64,000 nt of DNA, from the NCBI RefSeq assembly GCF_947507565.1, contig NC_089187.1, positions 62,001 to 126,000 on the forward strand. Direction: 5' to 3'. This DNA comes from Oscarella lobularis. Its lineage: Eukaryota; Porifera; Homoscleromorpha; Homosclerophorida; Oscarellidae. The notes under the pieces were generated by a model that was not told where the DNA came from, did not search any database, and saw only the letters and a list, made by a program, of their open reading frames with translations. Within the stretch, counting starts at the first letter, position 1. Each line of letters starts with the position of its first letter. Of the stretch, positions 41,924 to 53,686 are shown piece by piece. A program made the translations under genes and the position numbers.

Positions 41924-42958
41924 ATGGCGGAAGCGAAAACAATAGAGGAACGGCTTGGAGCTCTCGTCGCCGAATGCGTTGATGAGGGCATGAGCGAGTC
42001 GCAGCTACGCGACGTAGCTCGACCTCTCGTCGTCGTGCACGCGCGCGCGCGTCGTCGCGCCCGTCTGCGCCGTTTCCTTCGTTGGTTGCTCATTCTCGCC
42101 GCTCTGATCGGAATTCTTCTCTTCGATCCAACCTATCGTCTCGTCTGCATCGTCGGTCGTCTGGGAACGAAACACCTCCTCGTGCCCTATTGGGATTTCA
42201 CCGTCCATTACAATAACGATTGCATTATTCGAAATCCTTACTTTGTCGAAGACGACGAAGGTGGAGAAAATCTAATCAATTGCGAGCTTTTGACCGATGT
42301 TTGCGAAGTGGGCGTGAACCGGACTTCAAACATCGATGGAAAATCCGTAGCGAATCACTATCTAAAGTCGAGTCGTCCTCTCATCGTCACCGACGCTATG
42401 GAAGGCTGGAAAACGAAAGGACTCGATGTGAAAGGTCTCGCGGAGATTTTCCAGTCGACGTCTGTTCTCGACGAATCCGTGCCCTGTTCTCTCCAATCGA
42501 CTGATTCGAAGGTGAAAGAGATACGGCACGTGTTCGAAATGTCTCAGGGAGAACGGGTATTGACTTCGTGGCAAAATTGCGAATTGAAAGCGGTGAAAGC
42601 GATTCGACGTTTGTACAAGCGACCTTACTTCCTGCCTGGAATGGCTGAGATGACGTCGACGAATTGGATCGTCGTTGGAACGGGCGGTTCGAATGAAAAC
42701 TATCATCGCGTTGTGCCGTTATTTGATGGACTTGCTGCATGGATTGCAGTGCTAAGTGGTACACTGGATATCAAGGTGGTTACACAGGATATTTGCTCTG
42801 CTTTTTGTAAAACTGGATCTCTCGATTTGACGGTGACGGCTGGAGAAATTTTGATTTTTCCGACGAGCACTTGGTGGGTGATGATCTATCACAAGCAGCA
42901 GGAAAACGAAGAGGATGCCATAGCCCTAGCATCGACCGTATCTTGGGAAAAGCATTAG
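41924..42958 (+). CDS. type II membrane protein with cupin/JmjC-like fold
   Basis: A single exon of 344 residues. The cytosolic N terminus ends in an Arg-rich stretch (ARARRRARLRRFLR), followed by a membrane helix (WLLILAALIGILLF) and a luminal part. SRPLIVTDAMEGW resembles the N-terminal 'RPVVLKGA' segment of cupin-like JmjC proteins, and LTVTAGEILIFPTSTWWVMI resembles their last strand pair. The usual HxD iron ligands are absent: the corresponding segment reads NYHRVVPLFDG and the distal His is Trp. It may be a catalytically dead relative of the JmjC gene on the other side of RPL37A. The assignment is by motif shape only. Confidence 0.55.
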   Translation: MAEAKTIEERLGALVAECVDEGMSESQLRDVARPLVVVHARARRRARLRRFLRWLLILAALIGILLFDPTYRLVCIVGRLGTKHLLVPYWDFTVHYNNDCIIRNPYFVEDDEGGENLINCELLTDVCEVGVNRTSNIDGKSVANHYLKSSRPLIVTDAMEGWKTKGLDVKGLAEIFQSTSVLDESVPCSLQSTDSKVKEIRHVFEMSQGERVLTSWQNCELKAVKAIRRLYKRPYFLPGMAEMTSTNWIVVGTGGSNENYHRVVPLFDGLAAWIAVLSGTLDIKVVTQDICSAFCKTGSLDLTVTAGEILIFPTSTWWVMIYHKQQENEEDAIALASTVSWEKH

Positions 42959-43060
42959 TTGACGTTGTGCTTGTATCTGAATACAGATAGACGTACAGAA
43001 TTTTTATTTTCGCTTTCATCTGTCACTTACTTAGAGGCGGGGCTAGTTTTCTCACGTGAT

Positions 43061-45890
43061 ATGGCAGAAACAAAAGAAACAAAAGATGCTCTCCTTCACA
43101 CAGGCGGCACCGCATCGCCGTCGTCTTTATCGGAAGAGTCAGATCTTGATGTTGCTATTCAAGTAACCGAACGAAGACCTCGCTCGAGAACGCTCCTCTC
43201 CACTTCGCAAACCGTTCGACTTGCTTGGTCTAATCTCACTGTCATTGCTCCGGGAAAGCGACGAGGCTGCTTAGCAACCCTTCGAAGAAAACGACAGAAT
43301 GAGATGACGCCAGACAAGTGCATTTTGGAAGAAGGTATTCTAGGCCTACCTTTTCATATCCAATTAGATGTATTTCTGTAGTGAGTGGTGTTGCCAATCC
43401 CGGAGAATTGCTTGCAGTTATGGGAGCAAGGTATCCCTCTCTTCCTTGCCCCACTCGCTCACCTATTTTCTTATTTCAGTGGAGCGGGAAAATCTACATT
43501 CATGAACGTTCTTTCCGGCCGAAATTTGTCCGGCCTCGACGTATCCGGCTCGGTGTTTTACAACGGATCGAACGCCAGTGGCGTGAGCGGAACAGTGACT
43601 GCATACGTCCAGCAGGAAGATCTTTTCATTGGGACTCTAACTGTCCGCGAGCACATTGTCTTCCACGTGAGCCAGAGCAGCGTCAATGTCTACCTCCGCT
43701 CTATGATCGCTCTTTAGGCTAATTTGAGACTTGGTGGCAAGAAGTATACGAAACAGATGAGATCCGCGAGAGTGGAGCAAGTTATTGACGAAGTAAGTCT
43801 GCCTCCGTCCACAGCTTGGTCATCTGTAAGATTGATCTGTAGTTAGGACTGACAAAATGCGCCAGCACTCTCATTGGAATACCTGGGAAAACAAAGAGCA
43901 TATCAGGCGGTGAAAAGAAGAGATTGTCATTCGCTGCAGAGGTTGTTTAATTAGAGTAGCCAAGCTGCTCGCTCCTCTAACGATTACTCTAGATTCTTAC
44001 CAATCCTCCTGTGCTTTTCGTTGATGAACCCACGTCAGGACTCGATTCCTTTATGGCTGAGAGCATCGTAACGGCATTGAAAGAAATGGCAAAATCACAA
44101 CGCACAATTCTATGCACAATTCATCAGCCAGCGTCAGAAATCTACTCCATGTTTGACAGGCAAGGGAGAATTAGAATAATTAAAATTGCTCTTACCAAGG
44201 ATCCTCTTCTCTAGATTACTTCTACTTGCCGAGGGAAAAACGGTCTATCTTGGCAATCGAGATCAAGCTGTTGAACATTTTGCAAAGTAAATTCTAATAG
44301 GAATTAGACATACATTCTCTCTAAGACAACTTACACAGTCTAGGCTATTCATGCCCCGAAAAATACAACCCAGCCGATTATTTCGTGCATATACTGGCCG
44401 TAGTTCCTGGAAAGCAAGATGAATGCAAGCAAAAAATCAAGGCAGGTTACCAATGCAGTAGGGACACGGGGTTAATTAAATAGCTATATCTTTTAGGAAT
44501 TGGCAGGTGCTTACAGTGAAAACAGAACTATGTTCGATATTGAAAAGTCAGCTAGAGAAAGAGCTACTGCACCGGAGGTAATGCACGAAAAATTGTGTCG
44601 CCCCTAAGCTAAAGTACAACTAAGGAACGAGGAGTAGAGAAAAGAGGTTTCAAGGTCTCGTGGACAGCTCAGTTTCGCACTCTGTTTTGGCGCTCTTGGT
44701 TGACAAACCTCAGAGAGCCAAATCTACTTAGAGTGAAATTCATACAAACTTTGGTAAACTCTCAACTGCCACAAAAATGCTTAGATATTTTCATGCAACA
44801 GTTCATCTCTATCCTGGTGGGTCTCGTTTACCTGCGCTCAGGCGACAAGAGAGAAAACGTGCAGAACATTAACGGTGCTCTTTTCTTTTTCATTACCCAG
44901 CAGTCTCTAACCAATATGTTTGGAGTCATACAGGCAAGTCATTATCTAGTTCTATAAGATTTTTGATTTATCATCTAGGCTTTACCTTTGGAAATGCCCG
45001 TGTTTATGCGAGAACGCGGCAGCAAAATGTACCGCATTTTTATCTACTTTTGCTGCAAAACTCTAACAGAGGCAAACCATACCATTAGGCCGCGTCTCTT
45101 TATCATATTCTCACCTAGGCTCCGTTTACGTTACTTTGGCCTATGCTCTTTACGCTGCCAGCTTACTGGATGATAGGTAAATCTATCTAAAATTACTGTA
45201 TTCGCTAATTTCTTCTATGCAGGCCTGAAATCCTCGGCTGCAAGTTTTTTTATATGTTACGGCATTTTAGCTCTCATGGGAGATATAGCCGTTTCTGCCG
45301 GTAATTTTACAGCTGCAGCGTTTCCAACTGCACATCACATTCTTTCCCCCCTTAGGCTACATCGTTTCAGCTGTGTCTTCTTCCGTGCCAGTCGCTCTTG
45401 CCATAGGGCCCGGTTTCATTACACCATTTCTACTCTTTGGCGGTCTTTTTGTAAAAAGTTCAGAAATGTAGAGAAGGGTTACATACGCAGCGCACCGTGC
45501 TGATTATTCGTATCCGCTCTAGACCCGTCTACTTTGTGTGGTTCAAGTACATCAACTGGTTCTACTATAGCTTCGAAGCTCTTACAATCAACGAATGGAG
45601 AAACTACAATGGCAGTAAGCAAGCAAGCCCATTTACACGCTATCTGGTCAATGAGCGCCCCTTTAGCGTGTCCTCCCTACGAGCTAACGTGTTTTACAAA
45701 CGGAACGGAAGTGATAAATTCGCTGGGATTCAAAGAGGCAAGAAGAAAAATGCCACCCATTCCCATTCTAATCATTTACGTGCAGAAAAACTTCAACTTT
45801 GATTTGATCATGCTGGGAGTTCTAATTGTAGGCGCTCGTATTATAGCGTATCTAGCGCTGAGAATCAGAGTGGCACTGAGCAAAATCTAA
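43061..45890 (+). CDS. ABCG: ABCG half-transporter 1
   Basis: White/ABCG-type half-transporter, with the ATPase before six membrane helices. Start [16 protein letters not shown]. Walker A GASGAGKST is split by an intron. Q-loop [11 protein letters not shown], signature [13 protein letters not shown], Walker [14 protein letters not shown] and switch CTIHQPAS follow. The membrane part includes [66 protein letters not shown] with the extracellular Cys loop CPPYELTCF, and the last helix before [10 protein letters not shown]. About 14 exons. Family members export lipids, sterols or xenobiotics; the substrate cannot be told. Two more copies follow on the other strand. Confidence 0.9.
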
Positions 45891-46032
45891 GGTATCTATA
45901 ACTGTTTGTGTAATTTTTCTTGAACCCAAACTAGAGAAGGTGGAATAAATGCATATGCTTAGCCATGCGCGCACTAGAACTACTCAGCACACCACAGCAA
46001 TGACAGGGGCAGGTCAAGAGGCTCACTTACCT

Positions 46033-48921
46033 CTAGCGTTCTCTTCTATAAACACGAATTGTAAGGACAATAAAGGCCAATAGACGAAATGCCACCAACA
46101 ACGCGAATAGGACACCGATGTCGCGATTGAAATTATTCTAAAGCGAGGAATAATTCCAAAGCGTCACATAAGAAGCGCGCACTTACCTCGTCGAGTCCAA
46201 AGAAGTCGAGTACCTGCGTTCCGTTTTGCAGGCATCCGGCGTTATTGGTTCCGCAACCTGGAATGAATCATTAATTAACAAAAAGGGACTTTTATTGATC
46301 AATAAAGGACGACTGACTTAGCTGTGGAGAGTCGGTCCACTCGTTGACCATCAGCGTTTCAAATCCGTAGAAAAACCACGAAATAAATTGAATCCATTCC
46401 AAATAGACCGGCCTGAAAAATAATAAATAATACGACATCTAGATGAAGACAAGCATACACTGTTCCTGAACGAATAAAAAATCCACCAAAAAGAAGGAAG
46501 GGGATGAACGACACAGGTCCAATAGCGAGAGCAACGGAGACAGAGGGGGCACCAGCCGAGACCAGATATCCTAAGAATTCTAATTGGCTAAAGCTGAGGA
46601 GCGCTGTTTGTTTTTTTACCGAGAGATATAGCTACTGTGGCCACTATGATGCATATGCCAAAGAAGGTGAAGAATTTGTCTGCTTGATTGTTGAGCCCTT
46701 GTGACAACAGAATTATTAAATTATTGCTATTACTCCTACAAGCGCTTGCCTATCATAAAATAAGTGACGATGCTAAATATTGCTACTTGAATGATAAGGA
46801 AGGGCATCTAAAGACGTCTACAGGTTTTTGCGTTCATTGTGTTACGTCAAAAAAACTTACATCTGCTGATGCTTTGGCCAAGTAGAAGATTGACGTGCGA
46901 TAGAGACGCGATTGATGTTCTCGCATAAAAACGGGCATCTCCAAGGGAAAAGTCTAAAGGGAGAAAGGTAACAAGAGGAGCCTAAGGAAAAAAATAGAAA
47001 ATCTTACCTGAAGAACAGCAATTACGGAACTAATTGACAGTTGAATGAGAACGAAGCTGATTGCACCAGGAATGTTCTGCACGCGACTTTGATCATGATC
47101 AGCTTGTAGGTACATCAAACCAAGAAGTAGTGAGATGACCTGCATAAGAAACGATCAGAAGAGCGGAGATTCTTAATAAAATTACTAGATTAAAGGGGTG
47201 AGTACATACCAGAGCTTGGCCCAATTTCACTTTGACTGCCGTTGGATCTCGAATATTCGACAGCCAGGCTCTCCAAAGGACGAAGCGGATCTGAGTGAAC
47301 ACAGACGCCTTGAATCTACAACAGAAAGATCATAGATGAAGTCACAGTTTCATATACTATTCCTACGATAAACTCTCTATAGTATCTTTTGAAAACTCGA
47401 CGGCGTAGGACTAGAGAAAGGATACAGATTATTGACAAAATACGTCTCTTGGAACTAACCGCGTCATGACTTCCGTTATTCGTCTTGGAGCGTGCTTCCT
47501 CTATAGCCGTCGTCATTGCATTCCCCGTTTCACTAACGGCAAATTTATCAGTAATATCCTAAAAATTGAAAGTGCCACAAAACGGAAAGAAACTCATAGA
47601 TTCCTACCTGGACTTTTTCCCGGCACTCCTCTTCATTCCCCGGCACAATTGCAAGCGTATGAACGTAGAAATCAGCGGGATTATAGTTCTCCGGACAAGG
47701 ATAGCCAACATTGCTGAAAAACTCCATCGCTCCAATAGACGATCCATGATAAGCCACTTTCCCTTCAGCGAGAAGAATAAGCCGATCGAACAAGGAAAAA
47801 ACTTCCGACGAAGGCTGATGAATCGTGCAGATGATCGTACGTCCGCTTTCAGCCATTTTCTGCAAAACGCGAACGACTGACTCCGCCATGAAGGAATCGA
47901 GTCCAGACGTTGGCTCATCAGCAAAGAGGAGAGGTGGATTAGTCAGAATCTAAAACCCAAAAGAATTAAATAAAAAATAAGATTTCTCTGAAGTGGCTAA
48001 CCTCGCTAGCGAAAGCCAATCGCTTCTTCTCGCCGCCTGATATGCCCTTGATTTTACCGGGAATTCCAATGACGGTTTTCTTGCATTTATTCAAGCCCAT
48101 GTCACCAATAACTTGATTCACTCGACGCATCTTTAGATCCATGCTATACTCAGATCCCATACGCAAAGCAGCCTCAAAAAAAACATATATATGCACATAT
48201 ATAATATTAAATTTTCTTACTTGAAAGCGCAGGTGTTCATAGACAGTCAAAGTGCCGACAAAGAGATCTTCCTGTTGAACGTAAGCAGCCACGCCTCCCA
48301 GACTCTTTCCTAAAACTTCCATTCCATTGAGACGCACGTTACCGTCGACGTAGAGCGACGAAACGTTCTGATTGGCCAGCACATTGAGCAACGTCGTTTT
48401 CCCGGCACCACTACAAGGGGCACGCGTGAAATGCGTGCGAAAGCCACGTGACCTGTATACAAACCTGGCTCCCATCAAAGCAATGAGCTCTCCGGGTCTC
48501 GCGATGCCGCTAACTAAACACACAACGCTCTTTAGCCTACTTTAGACCGCTAAATCGACGCACCGTTTCGTAAAATAATCTTCTCGCGACCGAATTTGAC
48601 GCCCTTGCAGCGTTCGCGCAACGAGGGCGACGATCGAGCGACGGCGCCAACGCCGGACCACGATAGAGTCACTGTGAACGTTGGCGCCGAGATTTGGCGT
48701 TGTAGCTCGAGCTGGCGACGAAGTTCGGTCCCGAGTTTCTCGTCGGGTGCCGTGGATGATACTGCGAGGTCTGCGATGGGGCGAGGAGGCGAAGGCGTCC
48801 TTTCGGGACGACCTGACGTCTTCCACGTGACGTCGTAGAGGAGAGTCGGTTTGCGTTCAAGTGGAGCGGGGTTTTCTCTTTCCGACGAGAGCGGATTCAC
48901 ATCATTTGCGGCGTCGCTCAT
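46033..48921 (-). CDS. ABCG: ABCG half-transporter 2
   Basis: Same family as the neighbour on each side. N-terminal region [20 protein letters not shown] is Ser/Pro-rich. Walker A has [15 protein letters not shown]. Also seen are [37 protein letters not shown] and [16 protein letters not shown]. Membrane part: [30 protein letters not shown] and [20 protein letters not shown]. The C terminus is [13 protein letters not shown] with the stop at 46033. It is tail-to-tail with ABCG 1 and closer to ABCG 3, both having [18 protein letters not shown] and AFHGSS/AYHGSS segments, so 2 and 3 look like a more recent tandem pair. Confidence 0.9.
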
Positions 48922-49770
48922 GCTCTTCCGTTCAATTCGGTTCTTTCAGGTGTAGTGTGTGATTATTATTATCACGGGCTCTGGTGTGACGCGGGCCGTG
49001 ACGCGTACACTTCCGCTGGTGAGTCATTACGTGCCACGTAAAGTCTGCCACGTAGACTGTCACCATAGATATCTATGCTGCCACGCCTTGGCCATCGCAT
49101 GCGTTAGCCACATGAAATTGTCCGGGGGTTCGCTCGGCTTTTTGACTGAAATTCTTCTTTTCGCTATATTTTCGAAATTTTAGCTTCACGCATCGTCATT
49201 CACCAGAAGAAATTGCCTCCACTTTTCGAAGATGTCGCTAAAGGAAGAAGAACGGAAACGGACGACTTTTTTGCGCCGGAAAGTTGCAGTAGTAGGAATC
49301 TACCAGCGATCACCTATATAAGGCCTCACAATACATAAGTCTATTGCATGGTTAGACACGGTCCTCATTGCAGCCTTGCCTGAGAAGGGCGGGAACGAGG
49401 TCCTGGAGCAACGGTGCGTCAGTGATTACAGGCACATACTTAACCCCACGGGTTCTGGATGGGTAAGACCTGCAGGGGCTGCACGTACCGGGATGCCGCC
49501 AAGTGCCTAGTCGCCTTGGTGGAGCATCACGTGGGTGTCCGATATATATATACCTATATGGTGTATAGCTCCGTGTATAGGGGAATACAAAAAACAGGGG
49601 ACTCCCGTCGGTGACGGTCTGCTCTCGAGCGAACGTGCTGTGCTTTTTTAAAATTTTTAATCTCAATTTTGTTTTTCTCAATTGTATGCAGACGACGAAG
49701 GAGCGAAGAAGCGGCTATTACTTGTGAGCTATTATAGTGCTATAGAAGAGCTTCTTCGATGACGCTGTCT
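48922..49770. other. intergenic region between ABCG 2 and 3
   Basis: Promoter side of ABCG 2 and 3' flank of ABCG 3. A frame at 49352-49681 (-) has no recognisable domain. A segment with GGTTCTGGATGGG and TACCGGG near 49450-49500 recalls 5S rRNA internal control sequences but does not extend into a 5S gene. No gene is called. Confidence 0.5.
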
Positions 49771-52556
49771 CTATTTTTCACTTCTCTTCACTCGGATCAG
49801 CAGAATGATGTATGCCAAAAGGCGAAAGACAACCAGCAACGCAAACATAACGCCAATATCTCGCGCCATATTATCCTGAAAGCCCTTAGCATAACCAAAA
49901 AAAAGAAGAACCTCGAACGTACCTGACTCAAGCCAAAATAATCCAGCACGTCTTCTCCTTTTCTAAGGCAGAGAGTGGAAGAGCTCGGACAGCGAATAGA
50001 CCCATTCAATGCAATAGAAGGTGCTTCCGAGGCCAGAGTTCCATTGCAAGCTAAATTTTGCAGTGCATTAATTAGAGAAGGTCTCAACTAAGTCTACAAA
50101 CTGGCTCACAGAGAATCGTTCCTGTCCACTCGTTTACCATCAAGAGTTCAAAGCCGTAAAAAACCCATGATATGTACTGTATCCACACAAGATAAACAGG
50201 CCTGAAAAACAGAACGATCACTACCGAATGTCTACTGGTTCTCTGGTGGTAACTACACTGTTCCTGATCGAATGAAAAATCCCCCGAAAAGAACAAACGG
50301 TAGAAAGGTGAGCGGCGCAAATGCCAAGGCGACAGCTACAGTTGGAGCATACGCTGAGACGGCGTAGCCTAGATCACTGGCACATGTACGATTACGCCAG
50401 CTCTAGCACAAAAATCTTACCGAGAGATATGGCTATGAAGCTGATGAGAAGGCACGAACCAAAAAAGATAAAGAACCTGTCTGCTCCAGAGTTTAAACCT
50501 AGAGACGTTCAAATGATAGAACAGTCAACAACAGTTTTTTAGCTTGCCTATCATAAAATATGACACGACACTGAATAGGAGTGTTTGACCAATCTGAAAT
50601 GGAACCTAGCAAAAAATCATTGAAAATTAGCATTTAATTTTGATTCGATTTACGTCTGCAAAAGCCTTTGAAATATAATAAGCAGAAGTGCGATAGAGCG
50701 AGCTGCGATGATCTCTCAAAAAGACGGGAGTCTCTAGAGGGAACGTCTAAATAAAATAGTTTATTTATTTATTGCAAACGACAAATAAATTCAATTTGCC
50801 TGAAGGACTGCTATCAAATTTCCAATAGATAACTGGATAAGGATAAACGTCATCGCTCCCGGTATATTTTGCAAGCGTGACTGGTCATAGTCCGTTTGAA
50901 GGTACATGAGACCCAATAAAATTGATATAACCTAGAAAAATGCCACCAGACGGTATTTCAAAAATAAATCTGCACAAACAAGCGCTTGGATCAACTTGGC
51001 TCTGATAGCGGTCGGATCTCGCGCATTGGCAAGCCATGCTCTCCACAAAACAAAGCGAAACTGAGTGAAATAGGACGCAGTGTACCTTAGAACCGAAAGA
51101 AAATGAAAGCAATAGTAACACAAGAGCGAGAACATACGACTCCGTCTTTCGATTGATTGAGAATTTGACCTTTTCTTCATCGGCGTCACTTGTAGCAGCT
51201 TCGCTCTTTAGATTCTCCCTAAGTTGCAAACCACCTTCGCTGGACTCGAAACTTTCCGTTATACTCTTGAAAAAATAATTAATTAGATAATTTTAATTAG
51301 TCGACTCATACTTCAATCTTTTCCATGCACTCCTTCTCAATCCCCGGCACAACGGCAAGCGTGTGCACGTAAAAATCAGCCGGATTAAAATTCTCGGGAC
51401 ACGGATATCCAACGCTGCCGAAAAACTTCATGGCTTCACTCGATGATCCGTGAAAGGCGAGCCTTCCCTCAGCCAAAAGAATTAGCCGATCGAACAGAGC
51501 AAAGACCTCCGAAGACGGCTGATGTATGGTGCACAAGATCGTGCGATGTGACTCAGCCATCTCTTGGAGAATATTCACAACGGATTCAGCCATGAAAGAG
51601 TCGAGTCCGGACGTAGGTTCGTCAGCAAACAAGACAGGAGGATTGGTTAAAATCTAAAGAAAGAAAAATCACGAGAAAAGTGTTAGAGACTAATGATGCA
51701 AATTGACTTCGGTCGCAAAAGCGAGTCTCTTTTTCTCGCCGCCTGAAATGCCTTTGATTTTTCCCGGTACACCAATAATGGTATCTTTGCATTTTCGCAA
51801 GCCCATTTCGCTGAGAACTTGTTCCACACGAGCCACCTTCTCTTCAGAGGTAAACTGGGATCCCATACGTAGAAAAGCCTAGAAAAAAAAATCGCAAGTC
51901 CCCCTCCTCTCTCAATTCTAAGACCTACGTGAAATTTGAGATGTTCGACGACTCTAAGAGTTCCAACAAAGAGATCCTCCTGCTGAATGTACGCTGACAG
52001 TGAGCCAAGATTTCGTCCGAGTGCTTCTTTGCCATTCACTGTGACGCTGCCTTCAACATTCAGTTTACCGACACCGTGACCAGACAAGACATTGAGCAGA
52101 GTCGTCTTCCCAGCACCACTAAGACAAGAAGCCTAATGTCTGCATGAGCCGGATATCCAGCGGTAGGAATCTTACCTAGCTCCCATAAGAGCGATAAGCT
52201 GACCCGGTCGAGCAATTCCGCTAACTAGAAAGCCAACGATGTCAGATTTTAGCCGTCTAGGAGACTTCTGGGGGCTCGCCTTCGCGTAGAATAACTTTCT
52301 CGCGACCTTCCATTCCCTTGATCCGTTCTCGAAGCGACGGCGCCGTGCGCGCCGTGACGGTGACGTTTTTCCACGATATAGAAACCGTGTGATCGGGCGA
52401 CGACGCTTGGCGTTGAATCGCGAAGCTGCGGCGTTGCGTCTTCGGCTCTAGCGCCCAATCGCCGCCGTTTGTGATCAACGAATTGGCGACGGCGAATCGA
52501 AGGGACGACTCGGAGCCGCTAAACGTCGGACGACCTCTTTCCAGGCTGCTTTCCAT
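49771..52556 (-). CDS. ABCG: ABCG half-transporter 3
   Basis: Third ABCG gene. Start [20 protein letters not shown]. Walker A is split as in the others and continues to [56 protein letters not shown] and [16 protein letters not shown] follow. The hydrophobic part shows [38 protein letters not shown] and [20 protein letters not shown]. The C terminus is [17 protein letters not shown] with the stop at 49771. Complete by eye, with about 13 exons. Confidence 0.9.
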
Positions 52557-52684
52557 CTCGAGCGCGCAGGTGTGATCTACTGTTTCGTCTACTTGTTCTC
52601 GTCACGTGCGCCCACACAGAATGTACAGTAGGTCCCATCAGAGATAATAGAGAGGGACCGTGTACGTTACAATATTTGTTTTGG

Positions 52685-53611
52685 TTATTGATACAACACT
52701 TTATCTATTTGAATGTCCTTTGGTCCAACGGGGATATTCTCGCATAACTGGACACTGAAGGCGAGACCTAGAAAGGAAAGTTGGTTTAGAGGGAGAAAAA
52801 TATTTTTTCTCTATCGTGCCTATTGTTTTAGGTATTTTCACAGCTGCACACTTCGCTAAGAAAGCGTCATAATAACCCTAGAAGCCAAATTCGTCAAAAA
52901 CGAGAATAGAATTAGAACGAAATGTCACCTTTCCCCTGCCCAGCCTCAAGCCATCCTAAAGAAAATAATCAAACGTGTACAGTGCAGTATAGAGCGTACC
53001 TTTGTAAATCCAAGCCCAGGAGTCACAACCAAGTCGAGCCCACCACTATCCAATGCATCAGCCCTCGATGCATCATTCACTTAGAGAGAAAAAATAAATG
53101 ATTTACAAACGAGTGCACATGTACCTGCTGGTTGCTTGATATTCCACTTGGTCACTGGAAGAGATAGGTAATCTTCCCAGGAGTGCAACTGGACCATGTC
53201 CATTGCATCCCCATGGAAGCGTGGCACAAAACAAAGTCTAAATCATGTTCATACTTACTCTTATTCTGACGATCTAGGCCTACCTTCTCGTTTCGAGTAT
53301 GTTCTGGTGTAGAGATGTATCAATCGTGTTGCTGTCTTTGTTTTACGTTCTCGCGCACCTTTACGATCGGTATCGTGTCGATTTCATCGTCCATGCTGAG
53401 ATAGATGGCTATTCGGCGGCTATTTCGGTACTCGTCGCTCTCGAGAAGCTAAAACGAGTTTCCGTAAAGATATTCGAGAAAATGCGAGGCTGTAGACCTT
53501 GCGTACGATGTTTTCACTCTCCTGACGCTTTTCTTCGCTTGTTAGACGCTTCAATCGTCTCCTAATCTCCTTCCTTAGGGCTTGCTTGGCTGCGGAAACG
53601 GTCCCTTGCAT
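52685..53611 (-). CDS. MTHFS: 5-formyltetrahydrofolate cyclo-ligase
   Basis: Converts 5-formyl-THF to 5,10-methenyl-THF with ATP. Start [20 protein letters not shown] at 53611. Next exon [19 protein letters not shown], then [20 protein letters not shown] and [10 protein letters not shown]-type GLGFTK. The nucleotide and substrate loop [19 protein letters not shown] follows. The last exon ends [19 protein letters not shown] and VLYQ. Each block matches the human enzyme in order. Length is normal. An upstream in-frame Met at 53662 adds 17 residues that look non-conserved, so 53611 is preferred. Confidence 0.88.
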
Positions 53612-53686
53612 TTTGTAACGTGCGCTCTCAATAGTACATGTATAGAATCTCAAACTGTACATCTAGCTGTGGCATTTATAAAACGT

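Noticed and set aside
49440-49510. Segment resembling 5S rRNA internal promoter (GGTTCTGGATGGG ... TACCGGG)
   Set aside because: The match does not extend over the 120-base 5S gene and no paired 5' and 3' stem is present.
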